A stretch of DNA of 48,863 nt from Dermatophilaceae bacterium (lineage in GTDB: Bacteria; Actinomycetota; Actinomycetes; Actinomycetales; Dermatophilaceae). The stretch spans positions 1-48,863 of the forward strand of contig JAICIN010000002.1 in the NCBI GenBank assembly GCA_025924375.1, written 5' to 3'. Both the position numbers and the translations under genes were made by a program. Positions 36,265 to 45,194 of the stretch are shown here, one piece after another; position 1 is the first letter of the stretch, and every line of letters begins with the position of its first letter. A model generated the notes under the pieces. It saw only the letters and a list, made by a program, of their open reading frames with translations. It was not told where the DNA came from and did not search any database.

Positions 36265-39108
36265 TCAGTCGGCTCGCCGCGTGACCGTGGGCGCCCTGCG
36301 GATCGCGGCCGCCGAGAGCACAGCGGCGGCCAAGGGGACGCAGAGGACCACGAGCAGCAGCGGAAGCCAGGGGATGACGGTCGTGGCCCCCGAGGTGACC
36401 TGTTGCCCGGTCACCGGGTCCCAGCCGCCCGACGAGGTCAGCGGGTGGCTCACCGCGATGCCGGGGGCGAGCCCGACCGCGACGCCGAGCAGCGCGCCGA
36501 CGAGGCTCACGACCACCGCCTGCGACGCGGCGAGCCGCCGTCGCGTGCCCCTCGTCGCCCCGACGGCGGCGAAGGTGCCCATGTCGGCCTGCTGCTCGGC
36601 CATCGAGAGGGCTGTCGAGATCAGCGTGACGACGAGGAGCAGGGCCGCGGCCACCCCGAACATCACGCGTGTCACCGTCTCGTCGTAGCGCTGGAAGCCG
36701 CGCTCGACGTAGACGCCGCCCTCGTCGCCGAGGCGCTCGTCGAGGGCCTGCTCCGTCTCCGGGGAGATGTCGCCGCCGGGGTCGCGGATGAGGATCTTCA
36801 CCTCGGTGGCGGGCCACCCCAGCCGGGTGGCGGTCGTGTCGGCAACCATCGCGCCGACGTTGTCGAGCATGCGCCCGTCGCGCATCGTCGAGGCCGGCAC
36901 GGCGACGACGGGCAGCACGGCCCGTGCCTTCTGCGTGATGTCCCTCGTGACCCCGGCCTGCGGGTCGACGACGTAGGTGCCGGAGGCCATGGTGAGCGTC
37001 GGGAGCGTGCTCAGGCTCGGTTGGGCCACGGCGATGGCGCCGTCCTCGAGCGCGGTGCGCTGGCTGGCGGTCAGCCCGAGGCGCCGGGCGATCTCGGAGG
37101 CCGGCAGGATCGCGATGTCACCACTGTTGTAGGCGTTCGAGCCCAGGAGGTGGCACTGCTCGTAGGGGACACCGTCCTGCGGGTCGCCCACGGCGTCCTG
37201 CACCGAGCACCCCCGGCCGAGGGCCGCGACGAAGGGCTGCGGGGACGACTGCGACTCCGGCGTGGGGCCGAAGAGCTCGCCGGCGTTGCGTGCGTAGCGG
37301 ACGGGCGTGCTGACCAGGCCGCCCCCGAGCTCCTCGAGTGCGGCGCGGGCGGCGAGCCGGCCCTCGGGGTCGGTGGTCGAGACCGCGCCCTCGCCGTGGA
37401 TCGCCTGTGGCCGGTAGTCGCGCATCGCCTGCCTGGTGTCGCTCGCCAGGGCGATGCTGAAGATCGTCAGGATGGAGGCGCCGGCAAGGATGGCGGCGAC
37501 GGTCGGCGTCGAGCGGGACCGGTGGCGCGCAGCGTCCCGGGTCGCCATGCGCGGGCCGACCGGCAGGTGGGAGGCGAGCCGCCCGCAGAGGACGAGGATC
37601 GCCGGCACGGTCAGCAGGGTGCCGCCCACGAGGGCAAAGGCCGCGATCGCGACGGTGTACTCCTGGCCACCCTTGGCGGTGGCCACGAGCCCGAGGCCGC
37701 CCGTCACCGCGAGCGCGAGGCCGACCGCCGGCACGAGGCGGTTGAGCCGTGGGGACACGCTCTGGCCGCGCATCACCCCGACGATGTCGAGGCGGCCCAG
37801 CCGCAGGGCCGGGATGAGTGCGGCGACCAGGGAGCTGAGCACTGCGCACGGGAGGATGATCGCCAGGGCGGTCCAGGGGATGTCGATGCCGCTGCTCGCG
37901 AAGCTGCTGCCCGGGTGGGTCCGCTGCCAGATCCGCACCCCCGACCACAGCCCGGCCACTCCGAGGATGGTCCCGCCGACGGCCGCCAGGGCGCCGAGGA
38001 GCAGGGCCTGGGCGAGCACGGAGCGCCGAAGCTGCCGGGTCTCGGCACCGTTGCTCGCCGCGAGCGCCAGCGTGCGGCGCTGCCGGGCGGCGCTCACCGC
38101 GAAGGCCGGGGCGACGAGGAGGGTCGTGACCAGGAACAGCATCACGCCGCCGATCACGGCGATCTGCTTGGCGGTGTCCTGGGCGAAGGCGTAGCCGCCG
38201 CGGACCTCGGGCGGGACCTCGCTCTCCGGCGGTGGGTGCTGGAGGACCGATGCGCTGACCACGGTGAACCCGTGGCGGTTGAGGTCGAGCACCTCGGCCC
38301 ACGTCACCGGTGAGCCGCGCGTGACGATCCACGCCTGACCACCGCCCATCGGCCCGGGGGAGGAGTCGCCAGCGCCCCAACCGGTCGGCGTGACGAAGTC
38401 GGCCCTGCCGCCCCACGCGAGCAGGGCGGTGCCGGTGCCGACAACCGTCACCTCGTGGGGCGTGCCGGCCACGGACAGGGTGGCCGTGCCCGACGTGGGC
38501 AGCCCCTTGGCCACGCCCGCCGGGGTGACGACGACCTCGTCCGCCGCAGTGGCCCAGCGAACGCCGGTGAGCTGGGCCTTGGGCCCCAGGTCCGCCTTCG
38601 ACGCGTCGAGGACGAGCCCGCTGACGCGGACGCGGCGGTCGTCCTCGAGCAGCCGGGCCTCCAGCTCCGAGACGGGGAGCGCCTGCCCACCGAGGAGGGC
38701 GCCGACCGCGGCGCTGTTGTCCCGGCCCGGTTCGAACCCGGGGACCGGGGTCGCGCCCTGCTCGCTGCTGCCCGTCGACATCGCGTCGGGTGACTGGAAG
38801 ACCGGCCCTCCCTGGGGACCCTGCACGAGGGCCTGGCCGGTGCCCATCTGGGCCTGCACGCGGTCCGCGGGGCTGGTCTGCTCGGTCGCCCCGAGGCAGG
38901 CGACCGCGACGAGGAGCCCGACCGGGACCGCAACCATGACGACGACGAGGATGCTGCGGCCCTTGTGCCGACGGACGTCGCGGCGTGCCATGCGCAGCGC
39001 GACCCGCCACGACGCCCGCCAACGGGACCAGCGCGAGAGGCGTCGCGACGGGCCGTCGGGACGGCCCGGCACACCTTCCGTCGCCTCGGGCTCCACCAGC
39101 GTGGTCAT
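36265..39108 (-). CDS. FtsX-like/MacB-type ABC transporter permease
   Basis: RMARRDVRRHKGRSILVVVMVAVPVGLLVAVACLG; two FtsX-like TM regions; upstream partner ATPase in the same operon. Confidence 0.88.
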   Translation of the reverse strand: MTTLVEPEATEGVPGRPDGPSRRLSRWSRWRASWRVALRMARRDVRRHKGRSILVVVMVAVPVGLLVAVACLGATEQTSPADRVQAQMGTGQALVQGPQGGPVFQSPDAMSTGSSEQGATPVPGFEPGRDNSAAVGALLGGQALPVSELEARLLEDDRRVRVSGLVLDASKADLGPKAQLTGVRWATAADEVVVTPAGVAKGLPTSGTATLSVAGTPHEVTVVGTGTALLAWGGRADFVTPTGWGAGDSSPGPMGGGQAWIVTRGSPVTWAEVLDLNRHGFTVVSASVLQHPPPESEVPPEVRGGYAFAQDTAKQIAVIGGVMLFLVTTLLVAPAFAVSAARQRRTLALAASNGAETRQLRRSVLAQALLLGALAAVGGTILGVAGLWSGVRIWQRTHPGSSFASSGIDIPWTALAIILPCAVLSSLVAALIPALRLGRLDIVGVMRGQSVSPRLNRLVPAVGLALAVTGGLGLVATAKGGQEYTVAIAAFALVGGTLLTVPAILVLCGRLASHLPVGPRMATRDAARHRSRSTPTVAAILAGASILTIFSIALASDTRQAMRDYRPQAIHGEGAVSTTDPEGRLAARAALEELGGGLVSTPVRYARNAGELFGPTPESQSSPQPFVAALGRGCSVQDAVGDPQDGVPYEQCHLLGSNAYNSGDIAILPASEIARRLGLTASQRTALEDGAIAVAQPSLSTLPTLTMASGTYVVDPQAGVTRDITQKARAVLPVVAVPASTMRDGRMLDNVGAMVADTTATRLGWPATEVKILIRDPGGDISPETEQALDERLGDEGGVYVERGFQRYDETVTRVMFGVAAALLLVVTLISTALSMAEQQADMGTFAAVGATRGTRRRLAASQAVVVSLVGALLGVAVGLAPGIAVSHPLTSSGGWDPVTGQQVTSGATTVIPWLPLLLVVLCVPLAAAVLSAAAIRRAPTVTRRAD

Positions 39109-39115
39109 CGTCGCG

Positions 39116-39841
39116 TCAGGCGGTCGGCTCGAGCAGCGAGTCGGCGCTCGCCGGGGTGCCGGTGCTGTCGACGACGACGCCGTCGCGCAGGAAGACGACC
39201 CGGTCGGCCCAGGCGGCATGGCGGGCCTCGTGCGTGACGAGCAGGCCGGCGGCACCGGCGTCGCAGCGCTCGCGCAGGACCCGCAGGACCTCCTCGCCCG
39301 TGTGGGAGTCGAGGGCGCCCGTCGGCTCGTCGGCGAGCACGAGCCGGCGGTCGCCCACCAGGGCCCGCGCGATGGCGACGCGCTGCTGCTGGCCGCCGGA
39401 CATCTTGTCGGGGTAGCGGTCGGCGAGCTCCTCGACGCCCACCGTCCGAAGGGCGTCGAGGGCCAGCCGCCGCGCGCGGCTCACCCGCTGGCCGTCGAGC
39501 TCCAGCGGCAGCCCGACGTTCTCCACGGCGGTGAGCGAGGGGATGAGGTTGAAGTCCTGGAAGACGAACCCCACCCGCCGGCGCCGCAGCCGGGCCAGCC
39601 GGTCGCCGGTGAGCGCCCCGATGCTCTCGCCCTCGATGCGCACCTCCCCCTCGGTCGGTGCGTCGAGGCCGCCGGCGAGGTTGAGCAGGGTGGACTTGCC
39701 CGACCCGCTCGGCCCCATGACGGCGACGAGCTCGCCGGCGTCGACCCGCATGCTCACCCCCACGAGGGCCTGGACGGCGGTCGGTCCCGCGCCGTGCACC
39801 CGGCTCACGTCGACGAGCTCGAGGATGGTCTCTGCGCTCAC
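39116..39841 (-). CDS. ABC transporter ATP-binding protein (LolD/MacB type)
   Basis: GPSGSGKSTLLNLAGGLDAPTEGEVRIEGESI...[36 protein letters not shown]. Confidence 0.95.
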   Translation of the reverse strand: MSAETILELVDVSRVHGAGPTAVQALVGVSMRVDAGELVAVMGPSGSGKSTLLNLAGGLDAPTEGEVRIEGESIGALTGDRLARLRRRRVGFVFQDFNLIPSLTAVENVGLPLELDGQRVSRARRLALDALRTVGVEELADRYPDKMSGGQQQRVAIARALVGDRRLVLADEPTGALDSHTGEEVLRVLRERCDAGAAGLLVTHEARHAAWADRVVFLRDGVVVDSTGTPASADSLLEPTA

Positions 39842-40518
39842 TGCCCTGCCCCCTTGGCGATGGTCGTCGTCGTGTCGTGCGTGGCGTCGTTGTCCCGCTG
39901 CTCCACCGGTATGCCGGGTGCCCGCCTGCGCGCGCGCCCCGCCTCGCGCGCGAGGCGGGCCTCGACGTGGTCGAGCCACCGCACCTCGGCCTCGGACGAG
40001 TAGATGAGGTTCTCGAGGACGAGCAGCCACGCCAGGTCGGCTGAGCCGTCACCGGCACCTGCGGAGCCTTGCGCGGCGTCCGTCGCACGGACCCCCGCCG
40101 CCTCGTGGCTCGTCGTCGCGCGCTGCTTCAGCCGGGTGAGGTCCTGGAGGTGGCGCAGCGTCGCGGTCCGCTGGGCCTGGACCACGCGCTGCAGGTCGAC
40201 GTCCGGCGCCGTGACGGCGAGCGCGAGCTTGATGACCAGCTCGTCGCGTGGGGTGCTCTCCCGGTCGACCGGGGTGAGCCACCAGTGCTCGACCTCCGTG
40301 CGACCGGCGCCGGTGAGCCGGTAGGCGATGCGGCCCTCGTCGTCCTCGCCGGCCGCCTCGACCAGCCCGTCACGCTCCAGCCTGGCGAGCGTGGTGTAGA
40401 CCTGCCCGACGTTGAGCGGCCAGGTGCCGCCGGTGCGCTGCTCGAACTCCGACCGCAGCCGCGCGCCGTAGGCCGGCTCCTCGGCCAGCAGCGCGAGCAG
40501 ACCCAGCCTCACCGACAT
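39838..40518 (-). CDS. PadR-family transcriptional regulator
   Basis: VRLGLLALLAEEPAYGARLRSEFEQRTGGTWPLNVGQVYTTLARLERDGLVE; 4-bp overlap with the ATPase gene. Confidence 0.93.
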   Translation of the reverse strand: MSVRLGLLALLAEEPAYGARLRSEFEQRTGGTWPLNVGQVYTTLARLERDGLVEAAGEDDEGRIAYRLTGAGRTEVEHWWLTPVDRESTPRDELVIKLALAVTAPDVDLQRVVQAQRTATLRHLQDLTRLKQRATTSHEAAGVRATDAAQGSAGAGDGSADLAWLLVLENLIYSSEAEVRWLDHVEARLAREAGRARRRAPGIPVEQRDNDATHDTTTTIAKGAGQ

Positions 40519-40541
40519 CCGCGCCCCCTGACCGTTTCCCC

Positions 40542-40584
40542 ATACCGGGTATCCCCCGGTGAGGGAGGACCGTATACCGGGTAT
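40542..40584. promoter_or_regulatory. Two identical palindromes ATACCGGGTAT upstream of padR, candidate PadR operators
   Basis: ATACCGGGTAT at 40542-40552 and 40574-40584; centres 32 bp apart. Confidence 0.75.
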
Positions 40585-40593
40585 GTAGAGGCG

Positions 40594-41871
40594 TCAAGGA
40601 CGTCGGACGAGGGCGCCCGCGTCAGGCGGGACGGCGTCCGCCACCGGCTCGGCCGAGGCAGTGCCGCGCCGGGCCACCCGCCGGAGCGGTCGCTGGGCGA
40701 GCACCGCGACGACCAGCGCCGCAGCGGCGGCGCCGACGGTGACGGAGAAGGCACCCGTGTGGCCCACGGCGTCGGCGAGCCGGCCCGCGAGCGCCGACCC
40801 CACGGCATACCCGAGGCCCGTGGCGGCGGCCAGCAGGGTCATCGCCGTGCCGACGCGCGCCAGGGGCACGGCCCTCTCACCGAGGGTGAAGACGCTGATC
40901 ATGTAGGGGGCGACGGCGAACCCGAGGACGAGCACGACCACGACGAGGTGGCCCAGGGTCGTGGTCCAGAGCAGCGGTGTGCCGAGCACCAGCAGGCCCG
41001 CCGCGGACACGAGGACCCGCACCGGGTAGCCGATCCGCTCCGGCAGCGCGGCGAACGCCAGACCGGCCACGACGCTGCCCACGCCGAGCAGGGCGTGCAC
41101 GAGCCCCGCGGCCCCGGCGTGGCCGGCCGCCGTCGCGAGCACGGTCGTCCCGGTCTGCACGGAGCCGAAGACCATCCCGATGAGCAGCTGCGCCAGCAAC
41201 AGGGCCGCGAAGGTGCCGGTGAGCAGGCGGCCGACCACCTCGGCGGACGTGCCGCTGGACCGCAGCAGGCGCGCGCTCGGGTGCAGCGCGAAACCGACCC
41301 CGAAGACGAGGAGCATGGCCGCGGCGAACAGCAGCCCCGCAGCGGGGTTGGCGATGACCGCGAGGAGCCCGAGCAGGGCGGGTCCGAGGACGAACGAGGC
41401 CTCGTCGGCGGCGCCCTCGTAGGAGAACGCGGTCTCGAGCAGCCGCTCCTGCCGGTGGCCGGTCCGGTCGGTGAGGGGCCGCCAACGGACACGTGCCAGC
41501 GGCCCGATCTGGGGCAGGAAGGCGCCGGCGACCGCGGATGCCGCCACGACCACACCGACCGGTGACCCGGAGACCGTCAGCGCGACGAGGACCCCGAGGG
41601 CCAGGCCGCCGGCCAGGGACTGCAGGAGGACCACCGGTCGCTGGCCCCGGCGGTCGGCGAGTGCCCCGGCGACCGGGGAGCAGACCGCGTTGGCGACGGC
41701 GAGTGCACCCGCCGACAGGCCACCGGCGGCGTAGGAGCCGGTCGCGCCGGCCACCAGGAGCAGGGCGCCCATCTGGCTCATGGCCAGGGGCAGGCGGCCG
41801 AGGAAGGCGACGAGGACGTAGAGCGGACCGGCCAGGCTGAACAGCCGGCGGTAGGAGGCAAGGGGCGACAC
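40594..41871 (-). CDS. MFS transporter
   Basis: 12-TM-like hydrophobic protein, LFSLAGPLYVLVAFLGRLPLAMSQMGALLLVAGATGSYAAGGLSAGALAVANAVCSPVAGALADRRGQRPVVL; GTG start. Confidence 0.88.
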   Translation of the reverse strand: MSPLASYRRLFSLAGPLYVLVAFLGRLPLAMSQMGALLLVAGATGSYAAGGLSAGALAVANAVCSPVAGALADRRGQRPVVLLQSLAGGLALGVLVALTVSGSPVGVVVAASAVAGAFLPQIGPLARVRWRPLTDRTGHRQERLLETAFSYEGAADEASFVLGPALLGLLAVIANPAAGLLFAAAMLLVFGVGFALHPSARLLRSSGTSAEVVGRLLTGTFAALLLAQLLIGMVFGSVQTGTTVLATAAGHAGAAGLVHALLGVGSVVAGLAFAALPERIGYPVRVLVSAAGLLVLGTPLLWTTTLGHLVVVVLVLGFAVAPYMISVFTLGERAVPLARVGTAMTLLAAATGLGYAVGSALAGRLADAVGHTGAFSVTVGAAAAALVVAVLAQRPLRRVARRGTASAEPVADAVPPDAGALVRRP

Positions 41872-41974
41872 GGTCTCTCCGGTACGACGAAGCGGCTGTG
41901 CGCCCAACCCACCACCAAGGCGCACTCGAGGTCCCTGTGCTCACGCCATCCTACGGGCCGGGAGCCGGGGGTCC

Positions 41975-43525
41975 CTACGGCAGCAGGAGGATCTTGCCGA
42001 CGTGGCCGCTCGCCTCGAGCTCGCGGTGGGCTGCGCCCGCGTCGGCGAGCGGGTGGCGGGACTGGATGACCGGCCGCACCCGACCGTCCTCGAGCAGCGG
42101 CCAGACGTGCTCGCGCACCGCCGCGACGATCGTGGCCTTCTCCGCCTCGGGACGCGCTCGCAGCGACGTGGCGATGACCGCGGCGCGCTTGCGCAGGAGG
42201 GTGTTCAGGTCGAGCTCCGCCGTCGTCCCGCCCTGGAGGCCGATGACGACGAGGCGGCCGTTGACGGCGAGGGCCTCCACGTTGCGTGCGAGGTACTTCG
42301 CCCCGACGACGTCGAGGATGACGTCGGCTCCCGCGCCGTCGGTGGCCCGCCGGACCTCCTCCACGAAGTCCTGCTCGCGGTAGTTGACGAGGATCTCCGC
42401 GCCGAGCTCCAGGCACGCCTGCAGCTTCTCGGCGCTGCCCGCGGTGACCGCGACCCGCGCGCCCACCTCGCGCGCGAGCTGGATCGCCATCGTGCCGATG
42501 CCGGACGAGCCGCCGTGGACGAGCAGCGTCTGCCCCGGGAGGAGGTTGGCGGTCATGAAGACGTTGGACCACACGGTGCAGACGACCTCCGGCAGGCCGG
42601 CCGCGTCCTCGAGGCTCACCCCGCGCGGCACGGGCAGCACCTGGGCCGCCGGCACGCACACGGCCTCGGCGTAGCCCCCGCCCACCAGCAGCGCACACAC
42701 CTCGTCGCCGACCGACCAGGCGTCAACCCCGGGGCCGAGCGCGTCGACGGTGCCGCTCACCTCCAGGCCGGGGTAGTCGGAGCCGCCGGGCGGCGGCGGG
42801 TAGAACCCCTTGCGCTGCATGACATCGGCACGGTTGACACCGGCGGCGGCGACCTGGATGCGGACCTCGCCGGCGCGCGGCTCGGGGGTCGGGACGTCGG
42901 CGACGACGAGGGCGTCGGCGTCGCCCGGCTCCGGGATGGTGACGGCCTTCATGCCGCCGAGCCTATGGCGGGCCCGCTCGAGGTCGGGTGGGGTGTCCAC
43001 GTCGGTGCTCGCGTCCGTGGGCACACGGATGCCGAAAGCCGTTGCGGCGTCGAGGAGCTGGCGCGCCGGCGTACCCGCAGGGCGGGCCGGCACTGCTGAC
43101 CTCAGCGCCTCCGTGCGGAAGGCGGCGAGGAGGGGCTGCAGCCTCCCGTCGGCGTCGGCCGCCGCGACCGCGCCGTGTGCCGGGTGCTCGCCGAGGTGCC
43201 GCGCGAGCGCCGCCGCCGGCCGGCCGGCATACGGCATGTCGCCCGCGACGAGGACCGTCACGGCCGTGTCGAGCAGGGGCAGCGCGGCGGCGATCCCGGC
43301 AACCGGGCCGCCGCCCGGTGGCTCCTCACGGACCCACGCGAGGCCGGCGCGCCGGGTGGGCCGCTGCGGCCCCACGCACACGACCGCCCAGTCCCGCGGC
43401 AGGGCGTCGAGCAGGTGGTCCAGGACTGTCGCGTCGCCGAGGCGGGCTCGCGTCTTGTCGCTCCCGAAGCGGCTGCTCGCGCCGCCGCAGAGGACCACCG
43501 CGGTGACGCCGCCGGAGCCGGTCAC
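41975..43525 (-). CDS. Continuous ORF: N-terminal MobA-like nucleotidyltransferase plus C-terminal NAD(P)H:quinone oxidoreductase (or two in-frame genes split at ATG 42952)
   Basis: N-term TAVVLCGGASSRFGSDKTRARLGDATVLDHLLDAL; C-term MKAVTIPEPGDADALVVADVPTPEPRAGEVRIQVAAAGVNRADVMQRKGFYPPPPGGSDYPGLEVSG; no stop between them. Confidence 0.8.
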   Translation of the reverse strand: MTGSGGVTAVVLCGGASSRFGSDKTRARLGDATVLDHLLDALPRDWAVVCVGPQRPTRRAGLAWVREEPPGGGPVAGIAAALPLLDTAVTVLVAGDMPYAGRPAAALARHLGEHPAHGAVAAADADGRLQPLLAAFRTEALRSAVPARPAGTPARQLLDAATAFGIRVPTDASTDVDTPPDLERARHRLGGMKAVTIPEPGDADALVVADVPTPEPRAGEVRIQVAAAGVNRADVMQRKGFYPPPPGGSDYPGLEVSGTVDALGPGVDAWSVGDEVCALLVGGGYAEAVCVPAAQVLPVPRGVSLEDAAGLPEVVCTVWSNVFMTANLLPGQTLLVHGGSSGIGTMAIQLAREVGARVAVTAGSAEKLQACLELGAEILVNYREQDFVEEVRRATDGAGADVILDVVGAKYLARNVEALAVNGRLVVIGLQGGTTAELDLNTLLRKRAAVIATSLRARPEAEKATIVAAVREHVWPLLEDGRVRPVIQSRHPLADAGAAHRELEASGHVGKILLLP

Positions 43526-44283
43526 GCCTTGGCGCCCAGGCGGACCGAGAGCGTGCGCGCCGTCCTGCCGACCGCCGTGACCAGCCGGTCGCGCTCGGCG
43601 TCGCCGACCTCCCCGTCGCGGTAGGTCACGGCGACGCCCGCCACCGGGTGGCCGGTGTGGTCGAGCACCGGCCGCGCCACGGAGGACAGCCCCTCGCTGA
43701 CCGAGCCGTGCTCGACGGCGTAGCCGCGCTGCCGGACGTCGGTGAGGAGCCGTCGCAGCTCGCTCACCGTCGTGGGGCCGTGGCCGTTGCGCTGGACCAG
43801 GCTGTCGCGGTGCGGGAAGAGCGCGCGGACCTGGGCGGCCGGGAGCTCGGCGAGCATCGCCAGCCCGGAGGCGGTGAGGCTCGCGGGCAGCCGCACCCCG
43901 ACGTCGGTGACGAGCAGCGGCCGGCCGGCGGCGCGCTCCTCGATGACGTAGAGGACGTCGCGGCCGTGGAGGATCGCGAGGTGCGCGTTGTGCGTCGTCT
44001 GGTCGACGAGACGGCCGAGCAGCGGGCGGGCGATCCGCTGGAGGGGCGCCTGCCGCTGGTAGGCCGAGCCGAGCTCGAACGCGGCGACCCCGAGCCCGTA
44101 GCGCCGCTCCTCGGGCAGGTGCGTCACGAAGCCGTGCTCGCGCAGGACGGTCAGCAGGTGGTAGGTGCTCGAGCGCGGGATGCCGAGGGCGCGGCTGATG
44201 GAGCCCGCCGGGAGCGGCTCGGTGTGCCGGGCGAGCAGGGAGAGGACCGCGAGGGCCTGCCCGGCGGCGGGTGCGTTCGCCAC
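43522..44283 (-). CDS. IclR-family transcriptional regulator
   Basis: ALAVLSLLARHTEPLPAGSISRALGIPRSSTYHLLTVLREHGFVTHLPEERRYGLGVAAFELGSAY; GTG start, 4-bp overlap with the next gene. Confidence 0.92.
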   Translation of the reverse strand: MANAPAAGQALAVLSLLARHTEPLPAGSISRALGIPRSSTYHLLTVLREHGFVTHLPEERRYGLGVAAFELGSAYQRQAPLQRIARPLLGRLVDQTTHNAHLAILHGRDVLYVIEERAAGRPLLVTDVGVRLPASLTASGLAMLAELPAAQVRALFPHRDSLVQRNGHGPTTVSELRRLLTDVRQRGYAVEHGSVSEGLSSVARPVLDHTGHPVAGVAVTYRDGEVGDAERDRLVTAVGRTARTLSVRLGAKA

Positions 44284-44355
44284 GCGCCGAGTCTGGCACG
44301 GCGGTATGCCGGGCGGGCGAGGGCCGCGCCTGGCGCCGGGGGTGGGCGACCCCGG

Positions 44356-44482
44356 GAACTTTCGGCCACTCGCCCGAGAGTTCCGGGCGGGGGTCGGGCG
44401 CGGGCGTGAACTTTCGGCCACTCGCCCGAGACTTCCGGTCGGGGGGCGAGCGCGGGCGGCAACTTTCGGCCACTCGCCCGAG
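44356..44482. repeat. Tandem repeat of GAACTTTCGGCCACTCGCCCGAG, 2.5 copies, 52-53 bp unit, hairpin-forming
   Basis: Cores at 44356-44378, 44408-44430 and 44461-44482; GGAACTTTCGG pairs with CCGAGAGTTCC. Confidence 0.9.
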
Positions 44483-44513
44483 CGTTGGCGAGTCCTTGCC
44501 GCCGTGGGCCGGT

Positions 44514-45194
44514 TCAGCCGCCCCAGCGGTAGCGGCGCTCCGGTCGCCCGGTCGAGCCGTAGCGCAGCGCCACCTGGGCCCGGCCGGTGCGGACGAGGTG
44601 CTCCAGGTAGCGCCGGGCGCTCACCCGGGAGAGGCCCACCGCCTCGGCGCACTCCGTGGCCGAGAGCGTCCCACCACTGGACCGGAGGCTGGAGGCCACG
44701 AGCTGCGCGGTCTCCGGGCTCAGACCCTTCGGCAGCCGCTCGTCCTCCGGGCCGGCCGTCGACGCCCGGCGGGCGAGGACCTTGTCGATGTCCGCCTGGC
44801 CGGACACCTCGGTGACGTGCAGGAGGTCCTGCTGCACGGCATACCGCTCCAGGCGCTCGCGGAGGTCGTCGAACCCGAACGGCTTGAGGACGTAGTCGAC
44901 GACGCCCCGGCGCATCGCACCGCGGACGGAGTCGACCTCCTTGGCCGCGGTGATGACCATGACGTCGCAGTCCTGGCCGGCGGTGCGCAGCGCGGCGAGG
45001 ACGTCGAGGCCGAACATGTCTGGCAGGTAGAGGTCGAGCAGGACCAGGTCGGGCTGCAGGCGCTCCACCGCCTCCAGCGCGGCCGCTCCGGTGTGGCACG
45101 AGCCGACCACCCGGAACCCGTCGACGCGTCCCACGAAGCCGGTGTGGATCCGCGCCACCATGAAGTCGTCGTCGACGACGAGCACGTCGATCAC
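44514..45194 (-). CDS. Response regulator of CitB/DpiA/DctR type
   Basis: IDVLVVDDDFMVARIHTGFVGRVDGFRVVGSCHTGAAALEAVERLQPDLVLLDLYLPDMFGLDVLAALR; C-terminal HTH. Confidence 0.93.
   Translation of the reverse strand: MIDVLVVDDDFMVARIHTGFVGRVDGFRVVGSCHTGAAALEAVERLQPDLVLLDLYLPDMFGLDVLAALRTAGQDCDVMVITAAKEVDSVRGAMRRGVVDYVLKPFGFDDLRERLERYAVQQDLLHVTEVSGQADIDKVLARRASTAGPEDERLPKGLSPETAQLVASSLRSSGGTLSATECAEAVGLSRVSARRYLEHLVRTGRAQVALRYGSTGRPERRYRWGG

Noticed and set aside
34684-38313. 1209-aa plus-strand ORF
   Set aside because: Shadow ORF opposite the proteasome activator, desaturase and FtsX permease genes; Arg/Gly/Asp/His-rich composition typical of antisense frames in high-GC DNA, no recognisable domain.
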